From the NCBI GenBank assembly GCA_036653715.1, contig JAVVTL010000013.1:1-32063 (forward strand): DNA of 32,063 nt, in the 5' to 3' direction. How positions within the stretch are numbered: position 1 is the first letter of the stretch; each line of letters opens with the position of its first letter. This DNA comes from Scatomorpha sp036653715. Lineage in GTDB: Bacteria; Bacillota; Clostridia; Oscillospirales; Oscillospiraceae. The notes beneath the pieces were generated by a model, which saw nothing but the letters and a program-made list of their open reading frames with translations, had not been told where the DNA came from and searched no databases. A program made the translations under genes and the position numbers. Below are positions 1 to 7,792 of this stretch, piece by piece.

Positions 1-25
1 AAAACTGAACACTCTGAAAGCATGA

Positions 26-49
26 GAACGAGGGGCAGGCCCCACGTTC
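26..49. repeat. short inverted repeat at the window edge
   Basis: The arms GAACG-A-GGGGC and GCCCC-A-CGTTC are separated by only AG, so an RNA hairpin would have to open the inner pairs to form a loop. It could be the end of a transcript from a gene left of the window, but no U-run follows on either strand. A 12-bp palindrome, CCGCCGCGGCGG, follows at 60-71. Function unknown. Confidence 0.35.
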
Positions 50-99
50 ATTTAAAATCCCGCCGCGGCGGTATCAAACTATATTTGGTAATTTGATGT

Positions 100-138
100 T
101 CCATTTGAAAAGACCCCTGCGGGGTCTTTTCAAATGGA
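100..138 (-). terminator. tRNA-Gly terminator hairpin, perfect 18-bp arms
   Basis: Arms 100-117 and 121-138 are perfect reverse complements around a 3-nt loop. On the minus strand the core is AAAAGACCCC-GCA-GGGGTCTTTT, so a U-run lies inside the 3' arm, as in an intrinsic terminator. The outer 5' arm begins with the discriminator base and CCA of the adjacent tRNA, so the tRNA 3' end is itself part of the stem. The hairpin is symmetrical and could also stop plus-strand transcripts. Confidence 0.8.
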
Positions 139-208
139 GCGGGTGAAGGGAATCGAACCCTCGTCTTCAGCTTGGGAAGCTGACGTGCTGCCATTGAACC
201 ACACCCGC
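135..208 (-). tRNA. tRNA-Gly, anticodon CCC
   Basis: On the minus strand the acceptor stem GCGGGTG/CACCCGC, anticodon stem TCAGC/GCTGA with loop TTCCCAA, and T stem GAGGG/CCCTT with loop TTCGATT fold as a standard tRNA. The anticodon CCC lies at 174-176 and reads the glycine codon GGG. The discriminator is T (138) and CCA is encoded (135-137). The D stem GTTC/GCAC has one T-C mismatch, so it is slightly irregular. The gene follows asnA on the same strand but has its own promoter at 218-246. Confidence 0.95.
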
Positions 209-217
209 GTGAGCAAA

Positions 218-246
218 AGTATAACACCAAAAGCAGCGTGTTGCAA
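218..246 (-). promoter_or_regulatory. sigma-A type promoter for tRNA-Gly
   Basis: On the minus strand TTGCAA (241-246), a 17-nt spacer and TATACT (218-223) form a good vegetative promoter whose -10 box ends 9 nt before the tRNA 5' end. It lies in the short space between the asnA stop and the tRNA. Confidence 0.7.
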
Positions 247-254
247 GACAAAAA

Positions 255-1268
255 TTACAGGAGCATTATGCCGGCTTGGGCGCAGGCGTTTATGGTTTCG
301 CTGTCCCAGACGGAGGCCTGAACCTCGCCTATATGCGCCTTGCCAAGGAGAAGCATGGAGAGTCGCGATTGACCGATTCCTCCGCCTATTGTGAGGGGCA
401 GCTCGCCGGCGAGCAGCATTTTGTGGTACATCAGCTCGCGCCTGTCGTCGCAGCCGGAGGCGGTGAGCTGGCTGTTCAGCGCTTCGGAGTCAACTCTTAT
501 GCCCATGGAGCTTATTTCAAACGCCCTGTCCAAGAGGTCGTTGCGGACGATTATGTCGCCGTTCAGGGTCCAGTCGTCGTAGTCCGGCGCGCGGCCGTCG
601 TGCGGCTTGCCGGAACCGAGCAGGCCGCCTATGCCTATAATGAAGGTGGTCGGATGCTCGCTGACATAGGCGTATTCGCGCTCCTTGGGGGTGAGCTGCG
701 GGAAAAGCTCCTCGAGCTGCAGGGCCGTCACAAAGCTAACCTCGCGGCTCAGCTTGCCGAGGACATTCAGCTGCGGGTATATCGCCTGTAGGGTGTCCTG
801 CGTGTCGCATATGGCGCCGATTATGTCCATGACCGTGCTCTTGAGGTAATCGACATTGCGATTTTCGGGGAGGATTATGCGTTCCCAATCCCACTGGTCA
901 ACGTAGACGGAGTGGATGTTATCCAGCTCGTCCTCGTCGCGGCGGATGGCGTTCATGTCCGCGTATATGCCCTTGCCGGGATAAAACTCATAGCGCTTTA
1001 GGGCGAGGCGCTTCCATTTTGCGAGGGACTGCACCACCTGCGCGTGAGTTCCTGTCTTGAGGATATCGAAGTCCACGGGGCGCTCCGTACCGCTCAGGTT
1101 GTCGTTAAGTCCGCTGCTGCCCTCGACAAAAAGGGGCGCGGAGACGCGGTAGAGGTTGAGCACAGCCGCGAAGCGATCTTCAAAGAGGCGCTTCATGAGG
1201 CCGATTGCCTTCTGCGTGTCGTAAACTGTGAGCAGGCTCCTGTAGCCTTCGGGAACAAATGTGTTCAT
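255..1268 (-). CDS. asnA: aspartate-ammonia ligase (asparagine synthetase A)
   Basis: A 337-residue cytoplasmic enzyme that makes asparagine from aspartate, ATP and free ammonia, unlike the glutamine-dependent AsnB. The length equals the usual AsnA length. It has the class II aaRS-like fold signatures of the family: an N-terminal segment with LSGTERPVDFDI, a glycine-rich GIGGLLGSGKPHDGR stretch in the last half, and the C-terminal motif 3-like GGGIGQSRLSMLLLGK. The start is ATG at 1268 and the stop TAA at 255. It lies 8 nt downstream of the DUF4364 gene on the same strand, probably in one transcript, and is followed by tRNA-Gly. The use of ammonia rather than glutamine fits other enzymes in this window (see findings). 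Confidence 0.96.
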   Translation of the reverse strand: MNTFVPEGYRSLLTVYDTQKAIGLMKRLFEDRFAAVLNLYRVSAPLFVEGSSGLNDNLSGTERPVDFDILKTGTHAQVVQSLAKWKRLALKRYEFYPGKGIYADMNAIRRDEDELDNIHSVYVDQWDWERIILPENRNVDYLKSTVMDIIGAICDTQDTLQAIYPQLNVLGKLSREVSFVTALQLEELFPQLTPKEREYAYVSEHPTTFIIGIGGLLGSGKPHDGRAPDYDDWTLNGDIIVRNDLLDRAFEISSMGIRVDSEALNSQLTASGCDDRRELMYHKMLLAGELPLTIGGGIGQSRLSMLLLGKAHIGEVQASVWDSETINACAQAGIMLL

Positions 1269-1276
1269 GCGGTTTC

Positions 1277-1798
1277 CTAACCTTCTGTGAGTATTTCCAT
1301 TATTTTGCCGTATATGAGCTCGGCGCGGGCGCGGAAGTTTTTTTCCACCAAGGTTGCCTGCGCTTCATCTGCGACGAGCAGGTCCATGGAAATTATCTCG
1401 CCCTTCCCGTCCGCCAGAGCGAGGGAGACTTTAAAGGAGCTGTCCTTCCCGGAGTGGGAGGCTTTTATCATGCGGCTGCGCCGCATTTCCTCTGCGACGG
1501 GGGCTATGAGGCGCTCCGCCTTTTTGCGGACGGAATACGGGAGGCTTGATTCCGCCGTGGCACCGTTGCGCTCGCCCTTGTCGGTTATGCCGTAAAAGCC
1601 GGGAGAGGTGATTTCAACATGCTCGGTCTCGACCAAATGCGCGAGACAATCGGTGTAGTCAAAGTAGCCGATGCCCGTGTCGCAGGAGCAAAGCTCCGCC
1701 AGCTCTCGCGAGTCCACCGGCGCAGGCAGACGGCGGAGCACAAAAAGGATGAGTATTTTGATGTCCAGCTCGCCGTGGATAAAACCAAAGTTGTCCAC
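1277..1798 (-). CDS. DUF4364 family protein
   Basis: A 173-residue protein I recognise as DUF4364, a family found in Clostridia with no established function. The N-terminus (ELDIKILILFVLRRL) looks like the first helices of a winged-helix domain, so DNA binding is plausible but unproven. The start is chosen as GTG at 1798, because AAAAAAGGGGGGACC, a very strong ribosome binding site, lies just upstream and the family begins shortly before the ELDIKIL motif. The frame stays open upstream into the 100-N gap, but residues there are not real. It precedes asnA by 8 nt. Any promoter lies in the gap. Confidence 0.82.
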   Translation of the reverse strand: MDNFGFIHGELDIKILILFVLRRLPAPVDSRELAELCSCDTGIGYFDYTDCLAHLVETEHVEITSPGFYGITDKGERNGATAESSLPYSVRKKAERLIAPVAEEMRRSRMIKASHSGKDSSFKVSLALADGKGEIISMDLLVADEAQATLVEKNFRARAELIYGKIMEILTEG

Positions 1799-1818
1799 GC
1801 AGGGTCCCCCCTTTTTTA

Positions 1819-1918
1819 NNNNNNNNNNNNNNNNNNNNNNNNNNNNNNNNNNNNNNNNNNNNNNNNNNNNNNNNNNNNNNNNNNNNNNNNNNNNNNNNNN
1901 NNNNNNNNNNNNNNNNNN
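1819..1918. other. assembly gap, 100 N
   Basis: Exactly 100 N, the usual placeholder for a scaffold gap of unknown size. It removes the promoter of the DUF4364 gene. The 109 nt between the gap and the gene at 2028 hold no gene I can support. Distances and reading frames across it mean nothing. Confidence 0.97.
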
Positions 1919-2027
1919 ATTATAGCATCTTTCACACGCCCCGTACAGTATCTTTTTCACATCCTGCGAGGTATTGCATAGACTGTAATGAAGTTTGCTT
2001 CAATAAACCGGTCAAGGAGGAAATAAA

Positions 2028-2825
2028 ATGGCAGACAAGGTTTTGCCCGGACCCGTGGAGGGCACGGCCTGCATACGAGAAGCCGTCTGCATCCACACAA
2101 GAAAAATCTTTGATTCCTGCAGAGACAAAGATTGTGTGGAGGACCTCAGGGTGTATCCAACATGCGGCTCACAGGCTTACATAGACAGCGCGTTCAGTAT
2201 CCGCCCACGCTGCGCGGAGCTGATCTACGCGGACGTTAACGTAGAGGCTGTCACCTTCAACAAAGGCTACTACACGGTGGACGTCACATATTTCTACAGA
2301 GTAACGGGCGAGACCTTCCCCGGCGGGCATGCCGTGCGAGGACTCGCGGTATTCAACAAAAGAGTTATGCTCTTTGGCAGCGAGGGCGGAGTCAAGACCT
2401 TCTCCTCCGACCCCTGCGACAGACACGGCTGCCTTTGCGATGACACCATGCCCATCGCGCAGGTCGAGGCCGTTGACCCCATCGCCCTGCACATGAAGCT
2501 CGTCGATGCCGACTGCTGCCTCTGCGCGGAGGGCGAGGGACGCGATATCCCCGGCTTTATCTGCGAGAGCTTCTGCGACAACCTCAACATGAGCGACGCG
2601 TCGCGCAGGCTCTACGTCACACTCGGACAGTTCACCATCATCCGCCTCGAGCGCGACACTCAGCTTCTCATCCCCGCATACGACTACTGCGTCCCCGAAA
2701 AAGAATGCGCCGGCTCCACCGAGGACGATCCCTGCACCCTCTTTTCCCGCATACGCTTCCCTGTCGAGGAGTTTTTCCCGCCAGACAGCGTCTGCGATTG
2801 CGACAATTACAAGCAGCTTTTATAA
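2028..2825 (+). CDS. conserved cysteine-rich protein, unknown function
   Basis: A 265-residue protein with 19 cysteines, many in pairs or close clusters (ADCCLC, HGCLC, VCDC). There is no signal peptide or membrane segment. The N-terminal block with VCIHTRKIFDSCRDKDC followed by EDLRVY resembles, from memory, uncharacterised proteins conserved in Clostridia. The centre (VEAVTFNKGYYTVDVTYFY) is predicted beta-strand-rich. A strong AAGGAGG lies 7 nt before the ATG. It stands alone, flanked by the gap and by a terminator at 2856-2900. Cysteine-rich soluble proteins of spore formers are often in spore coat or exosporium, where disulfides cross-link layers; that role is an inference. A metal-binding role is the alternative. 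Confidence 0.85.
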   Translation: MADKVLPGPVEGTACIREAVCIHTRKIFDSCRDKDCVEDLRVYPTCGSQAYIDSAFSIRPRCAELIYADVNVEAVTFNKGYYTVDVTYFYRVTGETFPGGHAVRGLAVFNKRVMLFGSEGGVKTFSSDPCDRHGCLCDDTMPIAQVEAVDPIALHMKLVDADCCLCAEGEGRDIPGFICESFCDNLNMSDASRRLYVTLGQFTIIRLERDTQLLIPAYDYCVPEKECAGSTEDDPCTLFSRIRFPVEEFFPPDSVCDCDNYKQLL

Positions 2826-2855
2826 CTCGGAGGGGGACTTCCGATTCCCCTACAA

Positions 2856-2900
2856 AAAACTGTTGAGCCGAGGCTAAGCCCCGGCTCAATTTGATTTTTA
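2856..2900. terminator. bidirectional intrinsic terminator
   Basis: The arms TTGAGCCG (2863-2870) and CGGCTCAA (2882-2889) are followed on the plus strand by TTTGATTTTTATTT and on the minus strand by CAGTTTTTTG. It sits between the convergent cysteine-rich gene and the hexapeptide transferase gene and probably ends both transcripts. Confidence 0.75.
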
Positions 2901-2930
2901 TTTGCCCTCCCAGCGCATTGCGGGGGGCTG

Positions 2931-3590
2931 TTACTTTTTTTGAACCACGTCGTCGGCGGATTTGTAGATGCTGTTTTCGGGGATTACGCCGCGGACGGAG
3001 GAGAGGGGGTAGACGGTGCTGCCTTTGCCTATCACGGTGCCGGGGTTCAGGACGCTGTTGCAGCCGACCTCGACGTTATCGCCGATGATGGCGCCGAATT
3101 TCTTGCGCCCGGTTTCTACGCGCTCAAGGCCGAATTTCACGGTCACGTTGGATTTGTCGCTCTTGACGTTTGAGGTGATGGAGCCTGCGCCCATATGCGA
3201 CTTGAAGCCCAAAATCGAATCGCCGACGTAGTTGTAGTGGGGCACCTGAACGTTATCGAACAGGATGACGTTTTTAAGCTCCACGGAGTTGCCGACCACG
3301 CTGTTTTTGCCGACGACGGCGCTGCCGCGGATGAAGGCACCGTGCCGCACCTCCGCGCCGTGGTCGATGATACAGGGGCCGTTTATCCACGCCGTTGAAT
3401 ACACCGTGGCGTCGTGCGCTATCCAAATATCCTCGCCGGGGTGGTCAAATTCTTCCGCCGGGAGGCTTGGGCCGAGGGCAAGGATAAATTCCTTTATCCC
3501 ATCCAGCGCCTCCCATGGGTACTCTGCCGCCTCAAGCAGGGGGGCGGCGATTGTTTTGGAGAGGTCAAAAAGTTTTGCGGTTGTGTACAT
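2931..3590 (-). CDS. hexapeptide (left-handed beta-helix) acetyltransferase, GlmU C-terminal type
   Basis: A 219-residue protein with an N-terminal helical part (about 1-45) and then isoleucine/valine-spaced hexapeptide turns typical of left-handed beta-helix acyltransferases. The block with PHYNYVGDSILG and GAGSITSNV matches the GlmU acetyltransferase region, including a histidine in the position of the catalytic base of GlmU. The GlmU uridylyltransferase half (about 230 residues) is absent. The ATG at 3590 directly abuts the glmM stop codon, so the two are translationally coupled. With GlmM and NagB upstream, acetylation of glucosamine-1-phosphate to GlcNAc-1-phosphate is the likely role (inference). 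Many databases call such proteins UDP-GlcNAc pyrophosphorylase, but no nucleotidyltransferase motif is present. Confidence 0.85.
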   Translation of the reverse strand: MYTTAKLFDLSKTIAAPLLEAAEYPWEALDGIKEFILALGPSLPAEEFDHPGEDIWIAHDATVYSTAWINGPCIIDHGAEVRHGAFIRGSAVVGKNSVVGNSVELKNVILFDNVQVPHYNYVGDSILGFKSHMGAGSITSNVKSDKSNVTVKFGLERVETGRKKFGAIIGDNVEVGCNSVLNPGTVIGKGSTVYPLSSVRGVIPENSIYKSADDVVQKK

Positions 3591-4943
3591 TTATTTCACC
3601 TTAATCAAATGACCGGAGGTTCGCATTGCGGCGATTATTGCGTCCACGCTTCTCTCGCATTCGGCGTCTGTAGCAGCCTCTGCCATCACGCGCAGGAGAG
3701 GCTCCGTCCCGCTCTTTCGCAGGAGCACACGCCCCCCGTCGCCAAGGATACGCGACTGCTCCGCCTCGGCGGCAACCACTGCCGCGTCCGCAAGTGTTGC
3801 GTCCTTGTCGTCAACTATAACATTTTTAAGAACCTGAGGATAAACGAAAACCGGCTCAATCAGCTTTGAGAGCCTGAGCTTTGAGTCGAGCACGGCCTGC
3901 ATGACCTTTATGGCGGTGATGAGTCCGTCGCCCGTGGTGGCGTATTTTTGGAAGATTACATGGCCCGACTGCTCGCCGCCTATGAGGTGGCCGTTCTCGC
4001 GCATGTTCTCCCAGACGTATTTGTCGCCGACTGCGGTTTTCTCGTAGGCTATGTCGGCGGCGTCAAGGGCTTTGTAGAGGCCGAAGTTGGACATGACCGT
4101 GGTCACGACGGTATTGGTGTCCAGCTCTCCCCTGTCCTTCATGTGCTTGGCGCAGAGGTACATGATATGGTCGCCCGTGACCGCATTGCCCTTATCGTCC
4201 ACGGCGAGACAGCGGTCTGCGTCGCCGTCAAAGGCGAAGCCGAGGTCAAGCGAGTTTTCGGTGACGAGGCGGCGCAGGGCGTCAAGGTGGGTTGAGCCGC
4301 AGTCGAGGTTGATGTTCAGCCCGTTCGGCGCATTGCCGATGACATAGGTGTCGGCACCGAGTGCGTCAAAAACGCTCTTGGCTATCTGCCAGGTGCTGCC
4401 GTTTGCGCAGTCAAGACCGACCTTCATGCCCTTGTAGGAGTGCGTGGAAAGGCTGATGAGGTAGCCGATATAGCGGTTGCGCCCCGCCGAATAATCCACC
4501 GTGCGGCCAATGGCGTCGCCCTCGGCGAAGGGCGGCTCGGGAGCCGCGCCGTCAAGGTATTCTTCGATTTTGAGGAGCAGCTCCTCGTCCATTTTCTCGC
4601 CGGCGGAATTGATTATTTTGATGCCGTTGTCGCCGTAGGGGTTATGGCTTGCGCTAATCATGATGCCGCAGTCAAAATCGTCTATGCGGGCGATATAGGA
4701 GACGCTCGGCGTGGTGGTGACATGCAGCAGATACGCGTCTGCTCCCGAGGCCGTCAGCCCCGCGCTCAGCCCTGCCTCGTACATGTAGCTCGAGCGGCGC
4801 GTGTCCTTGCCGATAACGATTTTCGCCTTGTGACCGCGCCCGTAGTACCAGCCGACAAATCGGCCGATGCGGTAGGCGTGTTCAACGGTCAGCTCGCTGC
4901 CCGCCGCGCCGCGAAAGCCGTCTGTGCCGAAATATTTACCCAT
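3591..4943 (-). CDS. glmM: phosphoglucosamine mutase
   Basis: A 450-residue cytoplasmic enzyme that converts glucosamine-6-phosphate to glucosamine-1-phosphate for UDP-GlcNAc and peptidoglycan synthesis. It begins MGKYFGTDGFRG, the family hallmark, and carries the phosphoserine loop MISASHNPYGDNG (serine near residue 99), the Mg-binding DGDADR, the sugar-binding GGEQSGH and the C-terminal RKSGTEPLLRVM phosphate loop. The start is ATG at 4943, preceded by GGAGGTATAT; the frame is open further upstream but that part overlaps nagB and has no homology. It lies 37 nt after nagB, and its stop touches the next ATG. Confidence 0.97.
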   Translation of the reverse strand: MGKYFGTDGFRGAAGSELTVEHAYRIGRFVGWYYGRGHKAKIVIGKDTRRSSYMYEAGLSAGLTASGADAYLLHVTTTPSVSYIARIDDFDCGIMISASHNPYGDNGIKIINSAGEKMDEELLLKIEEYLDGAAPEPPFAEGDAIGRTVDYSAGRNRYIGYLISLSTHSYKGMKVGLDCANGSTWQIAKSVFDALGADTYVIGNAPNGLNINLDCGSTHLDALRRLVTENSLDLGFAFDGDADRCLAVDDKGNAVTGDHIMYLCAKHMKDRGELDTNTVVTTVMSNFGLYKALDAADIAYEKTAVGDKYVWENMRENGHLIGGEQSGHVIFQKYATTGDGLITAIKVMQAVLDSKLRLSKLIEPVFVYPQVLKNVIVDDKDATLADAAVVAAEAEQSRILGDGGRVLLRKSGTEPLLRVMAEAATDAECERSVDAIIAAMRTSGHLIKVK

Positions 4944-4980
4944 ATATACCTCCGAAAAGCGCCGCTGTTGCGGCAGGGTC

Positions 4981-5703
4981 TTATGACAGCTTTGCAGCCG
5001 CCTCCGTGTCGAGATACAGCTCGACGTTCTCGTGGAGCTGGAGAAGCGACGCGGGCACGGATATGTCCGGGCGTCCCTCGACGGTTTTTTTGATAATCTC
5101 CGCCTTCGCGGCACCTGTTGCCATGAGGATGATGCTCTTTGACTGCATAACAGTATATATGCCCATGGTGACGGCGTGTGTCGGAACGTCGTCAATCGAG
5201 GAGAAAAAGCGTTTGTTTGCCTCTCTCGTGCTGTCCGTCAGCTTTACGACGTGGGTAAGGGAGTCAAAGGGGGTCAGCGGCTCATTGAAGCCTATGTGGC
5301 CGTTTAAGCCTATGCCAAGAAGCTGGAGGTCTATTCCGCCTGCGGCCTTTATGTCCTCGTCGTAGCGCGCGGCCTCCGCGTCGGAGGTGACGGAGCCTGC
5401 GGGGACAAAGGTGTGGTCGAGACGCACGTCAATTTTTTCAAACAGGTTTTTATTCATGAAATAACGGTAGCTCTGGTCGTGTGTGCCGTCCAAGCCGATG
5501 TATTCGTCAAGATTGAAGGTCGTGCAATTGGCAAAGGACAGGCTGCCCTCCGCGCAGAGACGCACAAGCACCGCGTAGAGTCCGAGCGGGGTCGAGCCGG
5601 TGGCAAGGCCGAGGACAGCCTCCGGTTTTTTGTTCAGAAGCTCCGCGTATCTACGAGCGGCAAGCTCCGCGATTTTTTCCTGCGTGTCAATGATTATTTT
5701 CAC
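4981..5703 (-). CDS. nagB: glucosamine-6-phosphate deaminase/isomerase
   Basis: A 240-residue enzyme interconverting glucosamine-6-phosphate with fructose-6-phosphate and ammonia. The motifs LGLATGSTPLG, FNLDEYIGL (Asp66, general base) and GIGLNGHIGFNEP (His136) are intact. The start is GTG at 5703 with GGAGG 7 nt upstream; the longer open frame beyond it runs into dapL. NagB usually works in amino-sugar breakdown beside nagA, but here no nagA is nearby and the next genes are biosynthetic glmM and an acetyltransferase. Working in the amination direction is therefore worth considering (inference; the equilibrium usually favours deamination). Confidence 0.95.
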   Translation of the reverse strand: MKIIIDTQEKIAELAARRYAELLNKKPEAVLGLATGSTPLGLYAVLVRLCAEGSLSFANCTTFNLDEYIGLDGTHDQSYRYFMNKNLFEKIDVRLDHTFVPAGSVTSDAEAARYDEDIKAAGGIDLQLLGIGLNGHIGFNEPLTPFDSLTHVVKLTDSTREANKRFFSSIDDVPTHAVTMGIYTVMQSKSIILMATGAAKAEIIKKTVEGRPDISVPASLLQLHENVELYLDTEAAAKLS

Positions 5704-5729
5704 GCCGACGCCTCCATTAAAAAATGTTT

Positions 5730-6941
5730 TTAAAGAATGTGCACGATGCGCTCGACTGCCTGCTTGGTCTTTTCCGCGTCGCCGAAGGCAGTCAGGCGGA
5801 TATAGCCCTCGCCGCTCGGGCCGAAGCCTGCGCCGGGGGTTGTGATGACATTTGCCTCTCGCAGGAGCCTGTCGAAAAAGTCCCACGAGTCGACGCCGAC
5901 GGGCGTGCGAAGCCAAACATACGGCGAATCCACGCCGCCGTAAAGCTCAAGCCCCGCTCCGGACAGGCCGTCCCGCATTACCTTTGCGTTTCGCATGTAG
6001 TAGGCGATGGTGTCCTGAATCTGCCGACGTCCGGCGGGAGAATAGATTGCCTCCGCCGCGCGCTGAATGACGTAGGAGGTGCCGTTGAACTTGCTCGCCT
6101 GACGGCGCATCCAAAGGTCATAGAGGCTCACTCCGTCACGTCTGAGAGCGCGGGGGATGACCGTCCAGCCGCAGCGTGTGCCGGTGAAGCCCGCGGTTTT
6201 GGAGTAGCTGACAAATTCGATGGCGCAGGTCTCTGCGCCGGGAATCTCGTAGATGGAGCGCGGCAAGGATGGGTCGCTGATATATGCCCTGTAGGCGGCG
6301 TCGAACAAAATGACGCTGCCGTTTTTGTTGGCGTAGTCCACCCAAAGCTTTAGCTGCGCCTTTGTGGCGACCTCGCCCGTCGGGTTGTTGGGGTAGCAGA
6401 GATATATGAGCTCCGGCACGGTGGTCGGAAGCTCCGGCACAAAGCCGTTTTCGGCGGTGCAGGGCATATAGACGATGCGGGTCCATTTTTCCCCGTCCCA
6501 GTCCCCTGCCCTGCCGGACATGGCGTTGGCGTCAACATACACGGGGTACACGGGGTCGCAGACGGCGACGATGCTGTCGTTTGAAAAGATATCGCAGATG
6601 TTGCCGCAGTCGGACTTTGCGCCGTCGGAGATGAATATCTCGTCGGCATTTATCTTGGCGCCGTAGGGCTTGTAGTCGTTATCGGCTATCGCCTCGCGCA
6701 GAAAGGCATAGCCCTCATATGGGCCGTAGCCCCTGAAGGTGGCGGCGTCCGACATCTCGTCGGCGGCCTTTTTCATTGCCTCTACCACGGCGGGGGCGAG
6801 GGGAAGCGTCACGTCGCCTATGCCGAGCTTTATGAGGGTCTTGTCGGGGTTTGCGGTCTCATATGCCGAGGCGCGGCGGGCTATCTCCGCAAAGAGATAG
6901 CCGCCGGGGAGCTTTGCAAAATTTTCGTTTATTATTGACAT
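5730..6941 (-). CDS. dapL: LL-diaminopimelate aminotransferase
   Basis: A 403-residue PLP enzyme that makes LL-diaminopimelate directly from tetrahydrodipicolinate and glutamate, bypassing the succinylase and acetylase branches of lysine synthesis. The family-specific N-terminal stretch (KLGIGDVTLPLAPAVVEAM, FRGYGPYEGYAFLREAI), ISDGAKSDCGNI and the PLP lysine motif SYSKTAGFTGTRCGW are all present. The length is normal for DapL. It lies 7 nt after dapF and 26 nt before nagB on the same strand. DapL plus DapF gives meso-DAP for lysine and peptidoglycan. Confidence 0.96.
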   Translation of the reverse strand: MSIINENFAKLPGGYLFAEIARRASAYETANPDKTLIKLGIGDVTLPLAPAVVEAMKKAADEMSDAATFRGYGPYEGYAFLREAIADNDYKPYGAKINADEIFISDGAKSDCGNICDIFSNDSIVAVCDPVYPVYVDANAMSGRAGDWDGEKWTRIVYMPCTAENGFVPELPTTVPELIYLCYPNNPTGEVATKAQLKLWVDYANKNGSVILFDAAYRAYISDPSLPRSIYEIPGAETCAIEFVSYSKTAGFTGTRCGWTVIPRALRRDGVSLYDLWMRRQASKFNGTSYVIQRAAEAIYSPAGRRQIQDTIAYYMRNAKVMRDGLSGAGLELYGGVDSPYVWLRTPVGVDSWDFFDRLLREANVITTPGAGFGPSGEGYIRLTAFGDAEKTKQAVERIVHIL

Positions 6942-6948
6942 ATCGACC

Positions 6949-7782
6949 TCACATCAGAAGCTCGCCGTCAAAGACGAAGCTTGCGGGGCCGGTCATGTAG
7001 ACAAGGTCGGCCTGTCTGTCCCACTCGATGAGCAGCTCGCCGCCCAAGAGCTTCAGGACGGCGCTCGGCTCGCATTTGCCGTTCACGACGGCGGCGACGA
7101 GTGAGGCTGTCGAGCCTGTGCCGCAGGCGAGCGTCTCTCCGCTGCCGCGCTCCCAAACGCGCATTTTGAGGGTGTTGCCGTCAAGCACCTGAACAAATTC
7201 GGTGTTCACGCGCTCGGGGAATATGCGGTCGTTCTCGAACAGGGGGCCGAGTGTCGGGAGGTCGAGCCAGTCCACGTTATCGACAAACACCACGGCGTGG
7301 GGGTTGCCGACGGAGAGGCAGGTGACGTCCCAAATTGTGCCGCCGACCTCCATGGGTCGATTTATGAAGGTATCGCCGTCGGCTATGACGGGGATTTTCG
7401 CGCTCAAAAATTCCGGTCTGCCCATGCAGACGCGGGCGGAGGAGACGACGCCGTCGATGACGTTCAGCCAAACGGTTTTGATGCCCGCGCCCGTCTCGAC
7501 GGTTATCTCGGTTTTGTCCGTCATGCCGCGCTCGTAGGCGTATTTGGCAAGGCAGCGTATGCCGTTGCCGCACATCTGCGCGCTTGAGCCGTCGGCGTTA
7601 TACATGTCCATTTTGAAATCCGCGACATCAGAGGGGCAGATGCATATAAGCCCGTCGGAGCCGGCACCGAAATGTCGGTCGGAGACGAGGCGGGAGAACG
7701 CGGGGCGATTCTCAAGCTGCTCGGCGAAACAATTGACGTAGATGTAGTCGTTTCCGCAGCCCTGCATTTTTGAAAATTTCAT
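6949..7782 (-). CDS. dapF: diaminopimelate epimerase
   Basis: A 277-residue cofactor-free racemase converting LL-DAP to meso-DAP. Both catalytic cysteines are visible: Cys71 in AQMCGNGIRC and Cys220 in GETLACGTGS, the standard two-base pair. The N-terminal FSKMQGCGNDY is typical. ATG at 7782 has GGAG upstream. It lies between guaA (10 nt) and dapL (7 nt), and its product step directly follows that of DapL. Confidence 0.97.
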   Translation of the reverse strand: MKFSKMQGCGNDYIYVNCFAEQLENRPAFSRLVSDRHFGAGSDGLICICPSDVADFKMDMYNADGSSAQMCGNGIRCLAKYAYERGMTDKTEITVETGAGIKTVWLNVIDGVVSSARVCMGRPEFLSAKIPVIADGDTFINRPMEVGGTIWDVTCLSVGNPHAVVFVDNVDWLDLPTLGPLFENDRIFPERVNTEFVQVLDGNTLKMRVWERGSGETLACGTGSTASLVAAVVNGKCEPSAVLKLLGGELLIEWDRQADLVYMTGPASFVFDGELLM

Positions 7783-7792
7783 GTAAGGCTCC

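Noticed and set aside
1799..1960. Upstream extension of the DUF4364 reading frame through the N gap
   Set aside because: The gap length is arbitrary, so the frame is not real; a very strong ribosome binding site before GTG 1798 gives a better start.
1975..2027. GCATAGACTGTA before the cysteine-rich gene as a sporulation sigma-factor promoter
   Set aside because: It does not match sigma-E, sigma-G or sigma-K -10 consensus closely enough.
4944..5195. Longer N-terminus for glmM
   Set aside because: It overlaps nagB in another frame and the hallmark MGKYFGTDGFRG starts at 4943 behind GGAGG.
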